From positions 1-64,000 of the forward strand of contig NZ_QOIM01000040.1 of assembly GCF_003323735.1 (NCBI RefSeq): DNA of 64,000 bases. Direction: 5' to 3'. This DNA comes from Streptomyces reniochalinae. GTDB taxonomy: Bacteria > Actinomycetota > Actinomycetes > Streptomycetales > Streptomycetaceae. The notes beneath the pieces were generated by a model. The model worked only from the letters and a program-made list of their open reading frames with translations, did not search any database and had not been told where the DNA came from. This document shows positions 47,079-54,603 of this stretch, piece by piece (position 1 is the first letter of the stretch; every line of letters begins with the position of its first letter). A program made the position numbers and the translations under genes.

Positions 47079-48790
47079 GCGGTCCTCCTGTCGGGATCCG
47101 CTCCGCTGGCGGGTGCAGGTCCGCCGACCGGGGCGGGACCGTCCACGGGCGCCTGCCCGTTGACGGGAGCCGCCCCGTTGACTGGGTCGGGACCGGCGGT
47201 CGGTGCCTGCTCGACTCCGGCCCCGGAGCCGGGCTCCCCCTGCTGCGCGGGGGCGTCGTTTTGCACCCAGCGGATGTTGGTGTCGTGCAGTCGGCGTTCG
47301 GTGTCGGTGATGGCGACCTTGATGGGGAGTCCGGGCCGGCCGCCCACCTTGATCAGGAAGCGGCCCCGGCCCGGCGGTTCCTCCCGGTCTCCGGTCACGG
47401 CCCAGCCCGGCGGCGAGGACCAGGAGGAGACCAGCTCGATCTCCCGCTGGGAGAGCCCGACGATCTTGCCCAGCTCCTCCATCTCCGCCCGCGGCAGCCC
47501 CGCGCACACCACCATGCCGGCGCGTTCGACGAAGCCGCGTGCCTTGGCCCGGTCGGCGTCGGTGCCCAGCGCCTCGGCGTCCTTGAGCGTGTGTGTGATC
47601 TTGGCGTCGCCCATGCCGAGCGTGCGGTTGAGGCGGGTGAGCGCGTCGATGCGGTCGACGATGCCGGAGGCGGCACGCAACGGGCGCCACAGCTCGTCGA
47701 GCACGGTGAAGAACCAGCGCCGCGGGGTGAGGCCCTCGTCGGCCAGGGCGTGGGAGGCCGCCACCGAGCCGAGGCCGTCGGACCAGGCGGCCAGCATCGC
47801 CGCGGCGGTCAGCTGGGTGTCCGCCTCACCGATGCGGGAGATGTCGATGCACACGGCGGGCGCGTGCAGGTCGACCCTGGTCGAGGTCTCCGAGGCGAAG
47901 GTGTCGCCGAGGGGGCCGTCGAGAATGCCCAGCAGCGAACGGTGCAGCGGGTCGACCGCGTCGCGGTACCGCTCCTCGTCCCCGCGGTCCAGCGTCACGG
48001 CGCGGATCCGGTCAGGACCCTCGTTCAGTACCTTGAGCACGTCCGGCAGCAGCGGGGCACGGCCGGGGGGAAGGCGCTCGCGCAGATGGTGCAGCACGGC
48101 CGAGACGACGGCCTGTTCGTGGTCGTCCATGGGGCGGCCGCGGACGATCCCGATCAGCGCGGCGACCATGTTCAGCACCCGCCCGTGCGCCTCGGCCTTC
48201 AGCGCTTCACCGGCCTTGCCACCGATCCTGGCGGCGACCGCGCCCATAGCGCCCGGGTCGAGCAGGTTGATGCCGCCCGTGCCCCGGCCGATGGAGATGA
48301 CCTGACCGCCCAGGGCGCGCACGGTGTCCGCGTAGTCGGGCTTGAGGTCGCCGAGCACCAGCGGCACCACGCCCGTGGCGGACAGCCCGATCAGCATCCG
48401 GTTGACCAGCGTCGACTTGCCCAGGCCCGGCATGCCGAGCATGAACAGCGACGGGTTGGAGATGTAGCGCGCCCTGGTGAACCAGGAGAGCGGGTCGCCG
48501 CACACCGTGGCGCCGGTGTGCAGGTGCTGCCCCAGCGGTACGCCGGACATCGGGGCGCCGGAGCCCGCCGCGAACGGCCACAGCCCGCACGCCTGTACGG
48601 TCGTCGCCCGCCACATCGTGGGCGGGTCCATGCCGCCGACCTGCCCGCCGCCGGGCCCCGGCCAGCCGCGCGAGGGAGCCATCCGCTCCCGTGGCGGCGC
48701 CTTCTGCTGCTTCTTCCGGTTCTTTCCGCCCGGCCCTTGCGCACCGAGGGGTGCCTGGGCGCGCTGCTGGTTCCTCGCGCGCGGACTCAC
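47075..48790 (-). CDS. VirB4-like secretion ATPase, module B
   Basis: A protein of 571 residues from a GTG overlapping the upstream stop (GTGA). After a basic N-terminus (KNRKKQQK) come Walker A GMPGLGKST at 119-127, LGDLKPDYADTV, Walker B FFTVLDELW and LNRTLGMGDAKITHTL, all parallel to the module A ATPase. A Pro/Ala/Gly-rich tail of about 60 residues is extra. The Walker B line keeps DE. It should energise channel B. Translationally coupled to the SCO6880-family gene before it and the coupling ATPase gene after it. Confidence 0.92.
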   Translation of the reverse strand: MSPRARNQQRAQAPLGAQGPGGKNRKKQQKAPPRERMAPSRGWPGPGGGQVGGMDPPTMWRATTVQACGLWPFAAGSGAPMSGVPLGQHLHTGATVCGDPLSWFTRARYISNPSLFMLGMPGLGKSTLVNRMLIGLSATGVVPLVLGDLKPDYADTVRALGGQVISIGRGTGGINLLDPGAMGAVAARIGGKAGEALKAEAHGRVLNMVAALIGIVRGRPMDDHEQAVVSAVLHHLRERLPPGRAPLLPDVLKVLNEGPDRIRAVTLDRGDEERYRDAVDPLHRSLLGILDGPLGDTFASETSTRVDLHAPAVCIDISRIGEADTQLTAAAMLAAWSDGLGSVAASHALADEGLTPRRWFFTVLDELWRPLRAASGIVDRIDALTRLNRTLGMGDAKITHTLKDAEALGTDADRAKARGFVERAGMVVCAGLPRAEMEELGKIVGLSQREIELVSSWSSPPGWAVTGDREEPPGRGRFLIKVGGRPGLPIKVAITDTERRLHDTNIRWVQNDAPAQQGEPGSGAGVEQAPTAGPDPVNGAAPVNGQAPVDGPAPVGGPAPASGADPDRRTA

Positions 48791-50280
48791 AGCATCTCCC
48801 GCAGGTCGCGCGGGACCAGGGTGAGCTCCCAGGGGAGGAGCCCGGTGGGGAGGGTGCAGCTGAAGGCCGCGGCCTGCATGCGGTCGGCCGGGCGCATCGA
48901 CAGCCGTGCCGCACCCTGGAGGTTGCGCATGGCCGCGCTGGCGTCGGCCAGTTCCTCCTCGTCGTCGACGGTGACGGTGAGCATCAGCGAGAACTCCACC
49001 AGGCCCGCGCCGGTCGCCTCCTCCTGCGCCGTCTGCTCGGCCGCGCGCACCTCGGTGGCGGCCCGCGCCTGGACCATGCCACGGCCCGAGGTGGCCATGA
49101 ACTGTGCCGCGCGCCGGTCGGCCTCCACGATCCGCGCCGAGGTGGCGGGGTCGATGGGCCGGTAGAGCAGCGCGACCCGCTTGCGGCGGGTGCCGGACGA
49201 GGGCTCCAGCAGCCCCCTCAGGACGTTGGCGCGCACCGTGCCGCGGGGAGCGAGGGTGAGCATCCAGGTCCGGGAGACGCCCGAGTCGTGCTGGTAGGAG
49301 CCGACGTCCTCGTAGCAGGCCGCGGGGCCCGAGTCGTCCCACTCCAGGCCGGTACCGCCGTGCCGGGCGCGCAGGTCGAGGACCTCTCCCGCGACGGCCG
49401 GGTCGTAGGCCACCCGTACGACCTCGGCGATGCGCTCGGCCGACAGCGGGTAGGCGACGCCGCCGCCCGCACCGACCAGTCCGGACAGCAGCCCGGGGAT
49501 GCGGGTGGCGATCTCGGTGATCAGCTCGTCGTGTTTGACCTTCTGCCCGGCCGGGACCCCGTAGGTGAGGGTGATGTAGGTGTGCATCTCGGAGGAGGCC
49601 TGCGGGTACCGTTCGACGACCTCCTCCATCACGGCTCGGGCCGCGGGCGGGGCGTTGGGGTCGAGGCGGGGCAGTACCTCGTTCGCGAGCCGGGTGCCCG
49701 AGTCGGGCGCCGTCTCGACGATGACGGAGGCGCCGCGCAGGCCCGTCTCGTGCGAGAGCCGGGACAGCCAGCCGCCCCACGCGGCCACCCAGTTGTCCAC
49801 CTGGTCCGGGTCGACCAGGGAGCCGCCGTCGGGCTCGCAGGCGAGAACGATGGTGTAGAAGTTGCGGCTGCGGTGGAAGAGGACCCCGAAGTCGCGGTCG
49901 TAGGCGTCCCTGCCCTCGCGCATCTGCATCCGGCCCAGCAGCCCGGGCGGCTGGAACCGCCCGCCCGTACGGCGCGACAGCGGCCCGGACACGTAGGTGG
50001 TCGATCCCTTGGACTTGCGGCGGATCCAGCTGATGCGCAGGGCGACCAGCTGGAAGGCGTTGCGCCCGTCCTGCGTCCGGATCAGCAGGGGGCCCAGTAC
50101 GAGGCCCATCGGGACCAGCACGACGACCGCTGCCGCCATGGAGATCAGTGAGGCCAGCAGCGTGATGACGAGCCCGCCGAACAGGCCCGCGGTACCGAGC
50201 ATGCCGAAGGGCCCGAGCCCCGGCCTTCTCGGCCTTCGCCAGTTCCCGTATGTCGGGCTCGACGCGGCGTGGGTTGACAT
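48787..50280 (-). CDS. SCO6880-family protein, module B
   Basis: A protein of 497 residues. TYGNWRRPRRPGLGPFGML precedes two transmembrane helices (about 25-68), then a soluble part with no P-loop. Shared with the module A copy: DRDFGVLFHRSRNFYTIVLA versus YGRAFAMITVPATNHHTVVVA, the PDQVDNWVAAWGGWLSRL region, EVVRVAYDP, and RKRVALLYRP near the end. It probably supplies the PrgI-like membrane part and the N-terminal part of VirB4. The start is 124 bases after the VirB6-like gene, with a hairpin in the gap. Confidence 0.85.
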   Translation of the reverse strand: MSTHAASSPTYGNWRRPRRPGLGPFGMLGTAGLFGGLVITLLASLISMAAAVVVLVPMGLVLGPLLIRTQDGRNAFQLVALRISWIRRKSKGSTTYVSGPLSRRTGGRFQPPGLLGRMQMREGRDAYDRDFGVLFHRSRNFYTIVLACEPDGGSLVDPDQVDNWVAAWGGWLSRLSHETGLRGASVIVETAPDSGTRLANEVLPRLDPNAPPAARAVMEEVVERYPQASSEMHTYITLTYGVPAGQKVKHDELITEIATRIPGLLSGLVGAGGGVAYPLSAERIAEVVRVAYDPAVAGEVLDLRARHGGTGLEWDDSGPAACYEDVGSYQHDSGVSRTWMLTLAPRGTVRANVLRGLLEPSSGTRRKRVALLYRPIDPATSARIVEADRRAAQFMATSGRGMVQARAATEVRAAEQTAQEEATGAGLVEFSLMLTVTVDDEEELADASAAMRNLQGAARLSMRPADRMQAAAFSCTLPTGLLPWELTLVPRDLREML

Positions 50281-50351
50281 GCGTTGCTTCCTTCCGTGTC
50301 CCTCGGTCCGTGCCCCCTCGCGGGAGGGGAAGGAGACTGCGGGTTACTGGC

Positions 50352-50395
50352 GGGGCGTGCGCGCCGGGCACTGTCAGGCCAGGTGCGCACGCCCC
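50352..50395. other. Stem-loop inside the module B operon
   Basis: An 11-bp perfect stem (GGGGCGTGCGC / GCGCACGCCCC) with a 22-base loop lies between the VirB6-like stop and the SCO6880-family start, in an otherwise tightly packed operon. It may be an attenuator, processing site or mRNA stabiliser. Confidence 0.5.
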
Positions 50396-50404
50396 GAGTG
50401 GGGC

Positions 50405-51757
50405 CTACTGGTTGAGGCCGTCTTCCTGTCTGCCGCCTTCGAGTGAGCCGGTGGCGAGGTTCGCGGTGCCCTTGGCGAGACCCTTGGCGGTTTCCGCGGC
50501 CACCGCCACGGCCGCCGCAGGCCCTGCCGCTGCGCCCGCACCCCGTGCGGCACCGCTGGGTCCGCCGCCGGAGCCCCGTCCTGCGCCTCCGCTGCCCGAA
50601 CCGCTGCCGGAGCCGCCGCCCGAACCGCCGCCTTCGGAGCCGCCGCCCCGGGAGCCGCGGCTGCCCGTCGGGCCCGAGCCGTTCGAACCGCCCCCACCGG
50701 ACGAGCCACCACCGGCACTGGCCATAGCGGGCCCGGCTCTGCCCGCGGGCCCTGCCCGGCCTCCGGACCCGGCCTGTCCACCGCCGCCGGCCGACCCGGA
50801 GGGCCCGGATCCACCGCCCGACCCGCCGTCGCCGTTGCTGGAGAGCCCGGACGTGGCGATCGACTTGGCCCCGGAGGCGATGCCGCCCGCTCCACCGGTG
50901 ACCGCCCCGCTGTAGGCGCCGCCGCCGCCCAACGCGCCCACAGCGGGCACGATCAGCTTCAGCAGTGCGGGGAGGGCGATGGCCGCAAGCAGCATGACGC
51001 AGATACCGGCGATCTTGACGTGAATCCTGTCACCGGAATCCTTGAGATCCTCCATGTCGCCGCTGAGCATCTCGGTTCCCGCATACATGATGAGTGCGGC
51101 CGCGGGTTTGTAGAGCAGCCAGGCGACCATCCAGCCGAGGTGCTTGCGCCACCAGCCGCCGCCCCAGTTGCTCATGGAGGCCGCGGCCGCCATCGGCAGC
51201 GTTCCGAACAGCACGATCATGACCGCGAGACGGATGTACAGCATGATCCCGTGGATGATGGCGGCGATGAGCATCAGGAACGCGAGAATCAGGTACAGGA
51301 AGGCGGGGATGTCCTTCGAGGACGTGCACATCGAACTCATCATCTGGTCTTCTATCGCCAACCCGTACAGGTGATTGGCGAAACCGTCGCCGATAACGGC
51401 GGCCGACGTCACGATGGTCGTTCCTCCGCCGGCCACGATGATGAGCCGTATCATGCCCCGCAGCGCGGTCTGCCCCGCTTCCCCCTGACGCTCGGCCGCC
51501 ATCTTGATGCAGGCGAAGATGAGCGAACCGATGGCCACGTACACGACCAGCCATTGCAACTCGCGCTGGGCCGGTTTCGACGCACCCACCGCGAAGGTGG
51601 GGATGTTCGAACTCAGCGCCTGGAAGGCGCTGAGAGCGGCCTTCATGACGAGGTCCCCGATCCCCTTCATGATGGTCCCGACGGGATCTCCCAGGAACTC
51701 GAAGAAACCCTTCAGGGCATCGAGGAACGGATTCCCCGAACTACATGGACTAGCCAT
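50405..51757 (-). CDS. VirB6/TrbL-like polytopic membrane protein, module B
   Basis: A protein of 450 residues. About six hydrophobic helices lie between residues 70 and 290 (LQWLVVYVAIGSLIFACIKMA, LYLILAFLMLIAAIIHGIML, VMLLAAIALPALLKLIVPAVGAL). The last 160 residues are an almost pure Gly/Ser/Ala tail with few other residues. Gene order and the central GTLPMAAAAS-Trp/Gly-rich stretch make it the counterpart of the module A protein at 30678. It starts one base after the stop of the VirB8-position gene. Confidence 0.85.
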   Translation of the reverse strand: MASPCSSGNPFLDALKGFFEFLGDPVGTIMKGIGDLVMKAALSAFQALSSNIPTFAVGASKPAQRELQWLVVYVAIGSLIFACIKMAAERQGEAGQTALRGMIRLIIVAGGGTTIVTSAAVIGDGFANHLYGLAIEDQMMSSMCTSSKDIPAFLYLILAFLMLIAAIIHGIMLYIRLAVMIVLFGTLPMAAAASMSNWGGGWWRKHLGWMVAWLLYKPAAALIMYAGTEMLSGDMEDLKDSGDRIHVKIAGICVMLLAAIALPALLKLIVPAVGALGGGGAYSGAVTGGAGGIASGAKSIATSGLSSNGDGGSGGGSGPSGSAGGGGQAGSGGRAGPAGRAGPAMASAGGGSSGGGGSNGSGPTGSRGSRGGGSEGGGSGGGSGSGSGSGGAGRGSGGGPSGAARGAGAAAGPAAAVAVAAETAKGLAKGTANLATGSLEGGRQEDGLNQ

Positions 51758-51758
51758 G

Positions 51759-52529
51759 TCAGGCCGCTCCCCACTTGATGAAACCGTTACTGTTCACGCC
51801 GGAGTCCGACGTGCCGAAGAGCGCCCCGTCCGAACGCGGCTCCACCTTCCAGTCGCCGCCGCTCCACCGCATGGACACCGTCGCCACTCCCAGACCACCA
51901 CTGGCGCCCTTGATGAGGAGGCGCACCTGGGTCGTGTTCTTCGTGAAGGAACCGACGAAGAACCCCGAGGGAACACCCGCGTCGTCGTCCGTCGTCTGCG
52001 ACTGCCCGAGGCTGGATCGCTGAGAGATGAAGGCATCACGGCCCTCTCCCGCCACGAGTTGCTGCTCCGCCACGGTCCGCCAGTCGGTGGTGCTCATGTG
52101 CGTGAGAATGCTGTGCGCGGCCATGACCGCCCCCATCGGCGTGTGCGCGTAGCACCACCACACAGGGCCGCTGTACCGGGTGGGACCCGCCGAAGGTGAG
52201 GTCGGCACCGTGACGCCGTTCAGGTTCTTCCACTCCACGTCCTTCGGTGCGGAGGCCGGCCGGCCGGCCTCCTCGTCCTTCCCGGTGTCACAGCCTTTCG
52301 GCCGCTTCCCCGGGGCCGGCCCACCGTCCTTCGTGTCGTCGGTGGACAGCGGGCCCTTCACGGCTTCAGGGGGCGCGGCGTCGGCCTCGCCGCCGGATCC
52401 GCTTGTGAGGAAGGAGACGGAGCCGATGACGACTGCGGCACCGAGGAACACCGCGGAGGAGACCCAACTGCGCTGTTTCCAGTACTCCGCGGGTTCCTCA
52501 GTCCGGCTCTTTCTGCGTCCGAACATCAC
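51759..52529 (-). CDS. Single-pass membrane protein in VirB8 position, module B
   Basis: A protein of 256 residues. A short basic cytoplasmic end (FGRRKSRTEEPAEYWKQR) precedes one helix (about 24-42, VSSAVFLGAAVVIGSVSFL), a linker and an outer domain from about 100 (VEWKNLNGVTVP). That domain contains WWCYAHTPMGAVMAAHSIL. The motif and topology match the module A protein at 29854. It overlaps the small membrane protein gene upstream by four bases (ATGA). Confidence 0.75.
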   Translation of the reverse strand: MMFGRRKSRTEEPAEYWKQRSWVSSAVFLGAAVVIGSVSFLTSGSGGEADAAPPEAVKGPLSTDDTKDGGPAPGKRPKGCDTGKDEEAGRPASAPKDVEWKNLNGVTVPTSPSAGPTRYSGPVWWCYAHTPMGAVMAAHSILTHMSTTDWRTVAEQQLVAGEGRDAFISQRSSLGQSQTTDDDAGVPSGFFVGSFTKNTTQVRLLIKGASGGLGVATVSMRWSGGDWKVEPRSDGALFGTSDSGVNSNGFIKWGAA

Positions 52530-52801
52530 TTGAAGATCCAGCTGGCGAACGGGCCCGCGGAGGCGACGAGGCAGCAGCCGGCGAGCACCATGCCCAGGCG
52601 GCTCATGTGCTCGGAACTCTCACCGCGCTTGAGGGAGATGCCCATCATCGCGCCGGTGACCACGATGCCCAGGACACCGGCCGCGGTGCCCGCCCAGGCA
52701 GCCAAGTTGAGCATCTGTTGGACCTTGTCGCCGAGCCCCTCGGGTGCCTCACCCTCCGGCTGGGGAACGTTGGCCAGGTAGTAGAGCATGGACGCCTTCA
52801 T
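52526..52801 (-). CDS. Small two-helix membrane protein (VirB2/pilin-like) 2, module B
   Basis: A protein of 91 residues with GAAGGA seven bases before the ATG. Helices at about 33-53 (LAAWAGTAAGVLGIVVTGAMM) and 69-90 (LGMVLAGCCLVASAGPFASWIF) flank KRGESSEHMSR. It strongly resembles its neighbour at 52862-53182 and less so the module A protein at 29510. The pair suggests a local duplication of a channel or pilin subunit. Confidence 0.75.
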   Translation of the reverse strand: MKASMLYYLANVPQPEGEAPEGLGDKVQQMLNLAAWAGTAAGVLGIVVTGAMMGISLKRGESSEHMSRLGMVLAGCCLVASAGPFASWIFK

Positions 52802-52861
52802 GAGTATTCCTTCACGTCAAGGTGTGCTGACAGGGGACGACGCCGGGGTGACCGGCGGTTT

Positions 52862-53182
52862 TCAGACAGCGTTCGGGATGAACCACTGAACGAGCGGAGC
52901 GGCGGTGGTGGCGAGGACCGAGGCCAGCAGCACGATGAACAGCCCCCGGCCGTACGATGCGCCCTCGCCCATGTCCCCCCGGCGCAGTTGGAGGGTCAGC
53001 TGGGTGCCGACGATGATGATGCCGAGCACCCCGGCCGCGGAGGCCCCGTAGGCCAGCCAGCTGAGGATCTTCGACGCTTCCTCTACCGCATCCGCCTTTC
53101 CCGGTTCCTTCTTCTCGGCCAGCTGCATCAGTGGTTCGACTGATGCCGGATCAAGTACATGGCTCACTACACTCATCGTCAT
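52862..53182 (-). CDS. Small two-helix membrane protein (VirB2/pilin-like) 1, module B
   Basis: A protein of 106 residues, or 104 if the second ATG (53176) is used; the first overlaps the upstream stop as ATGA. Helices at about 43-64 (WLAYGASAAGVLGIIIVGTQLTL) and 82-101 (GLFIVLLASVLATTAAPLVQW) flank a basic loop (RRGDMGEGASYGR). The N-terminal 40 residues are charged. It is the second gene of the module B operon, matching the position of the module A pilin-like gene. Confidence 0.75.
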   Translation of the reverse strand: MTMSVVSHVLDPASVEPLMQLAEKKEPGKADAVEEASKILSWLAYGASAAGVLGIIIVGTQLTLQLRRGDMGEGASYGRGLFIVLLASVLATTAAPLVQWFIPNAV

Positions 53183-54369
53183 CCTTCATGCCTTCCGGGC
53201 CTGTTGATCGGGCTTCCCGCCAACGCCGCCAGGGAGCGGACGGCCTTCGGCAGAGCCCCGGTCCGCTTCTCCCCTCGCCACGCCGGAACCCAGGGGACCC
53301 GGTGCACGTCCGCGACCGAGCGCAGAACGCGGACCCGCTGGAGCAGGTGAAGCGGCAGGCGGCCCGGTGCGTCGGCCACGAGGACCACGGCGAGCAGTTC
53401 CACACCCTCCGGGTGCTGCCCGGTGTGCAGGGCCTCCAGGGCACGGGACGCCGCACGCAGGCCCGTCGCGTGCGTACGCGCCACGAGCAGTACCCGCCCG
53501 GGGTCGCCCTGGGAGAGGTCGGGCCAGTGGCGTCCCAGATCGCTGCCGCCCACGACCTCGGCGAGCGTGCTCGTCCCCGCCCCACCGTGCGCACCGACCC
53601 AGCTGACCAGGGCGCCGCCGGGCGCGGAGACCTGGCGCGGTGCCGGGTGCCCCGGCGACTGTCCGGGAACGGCCGGTGAGGGCAGTACGGCCGGACCGTC
53701 GCCCGGCAACGACACCGGTGCGGGTTGTGGGGTGGGCTGCTGTGCGGACGGTACGGGGTGTTGCGGTGCCGGTTGTTGCGGTGCGGGTGCGGGTGCCGGC
53801 TGCTGTGTGACCGGCGCGGGCTGTTGTGTGACTGGTGCCGGTGCCGGTTGTTGCGGTGCCGGTGCCGGCGCCGGTGCCGCCGGTGCCGCTGCCTGTTGCT
53901 GTGGTGCGGGCGTGGGCTGCTGGACAGCGGGCGTCGGCTCCCTTGCCGGTGCGGGCTGCTGGGCAGCCGGTGCCGGCTGCGGGGCAGGCGTGGGCTGCGC
54001 TGGTGCCGACTGCTGCACAGCCGCGGCGGGTTGCTTCGGTGCCGGCTCAGGCCGCTGTGGCTCCGGCGCTGGGTGATACGACGTCGGCGCGGTCTGCTGC
54101 GGAGCCTGCGGCGCTGCCTGGGCCTGCACAGCTGCCTGGGCCTGCGGGGCCTGCGCGGCCGTCTGGGTCTGCGGGGCCGGTTGGGGAGCCTGCGCGGTCT
54201 GTTGCGCGACCGGTGCGGCCGTAGCAGCGGGAGGGGACTGCTCCGCGCTCGGGCGGGCGGACGACTCGTCCGCCCCGGCACGCTCGGGGGCCTCCCCACC
54301 GGGTTGGGCTGCGGTCGGTCCGCGCACCCACATGTGCGGGCCGGCGGACGCTGATGGGGGGACGCTCAT
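53179..54369 (-). CDS. DUF6668-type P-loop protein of module B with a long Pro/Ala/Gln-rich N-terminus
   Basis: A protein of 396 residues; GAGGAGG lies ten bases before the ATG. Residues 50-250 are almost only Pro, Ala and Gln. The folded part starts at about 253 with WVGAHGGAGTSTL (deviant P-loop at 261-269), then VLLVARTHATGLRAA and LLAVVLVADAPGR. This parallels the 202-residue module A paralog, whose linker is much shorter. The Walker A Lys is absent in both. It is first in the module B operon and probably membrane-associated through partners, since it has no helix of its own. Confidence 0.78.
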   Translation of the reverse strand: MSVPPSASAGPHMWVRGPTAAQPGGEAPERAGADESSARPSAEQSPPAATAAPVAQQTAQAPQPAPQTQTAAQAPQAQAAVQAQAAPQAPQQTAPTSYHPAPEPQRPEPAPKQPAAAVQQSAPAQPTPAPQPAPAAQQPAPAREPTPAVQQPTPAPQQQAAAPAAPAPAPAPQQPAPAPVTQQPAPVTQQPAPAPAPQQPAPQHPVPSAQQPTPQPAPVSLPGDGPAVLPSPAVPGQSPGHPAPRQVSAPGGALVSWVGAHGGAGTSTLAEVVGGSDLGRHWPDLSQGDPGRVLLVARTHATGLRAASRALEALHTGQHPEGVELLAVVLVADAPGRLPLHLLQRVRVLRSVADVHRVPWVPAWRGEKRTGALPKAVRSLAALAGSPINRPGRHEG

Positions 54370-54453
54370 CGCGGGCCAGCCTCCTCTCGTTGAAGAACTC
54401 CTGTGCTGCCGCGCCTTCGTGACCCGGACGGAAGCGGTCGGCGCGAAGTCGAT

Positions 54454-54478
54454 TGAACTGTTTCGGCGTCGCTCCCGT
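54454..54478 (+). promoter_or_regulatory. SigL-like ECF promoter candidate, SLT-B gene
   Basis: TGAACTGTT, 12 bases, CCGT, one mismatch in the TGAACC block. It is about 125 bases before the transglycosylase gene and points to it. Confidence 0.5.
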
Positions 54479-54516
54479 TCGGTGTGCAGCGCGTTGTGCT
54501 CCGTCGGAGAGGCACA

Positions 54517-54541
54517 ACGGGACTTCAGCGGAAGTGGTTCA
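54517..54541 (-). promoter_or_regulatory. SigL-like ECF promoter candidate, DUF6668-B operon
   Basis: The minus strand reads TGAACCACT, 12 bases, CCGT, about 148 bases before the DUF6668-B start. It overlaps one arm of a CGTTGTGC/GCACAACG inverted repeat at 54492-54519. Confidence 0.6.
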
Positions 54542-54603
54542 CCGTTCCTGGCAGTCGGCCCGGGATCGGTGCGGCGGCAGAGGTGGGGAAAGGAGGTGCA
54601 CCC

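Noticed and set aside
28779-54460. A 12-mer CAGTTC[GA]ATCGA found in both divergent promoter regions (28779-28790 and 54449-54460)
   Set aside because: Both copies overlap the -35 parts of the ECF promoter candidates but in opposite sense relative to them, so the match is largely explained by those sites and may be chance.
54492-54519. Inverted repeat CGTTGTGC/GCACAACG in the module B divergent region, sharing GCACAACGG with the array at 63777
   Set aside because: Part of it is the CCGT block of a promoter candidate, and nothing similar occurs in module A; the shared 9-mer alone is weak evidence for a common regulator.
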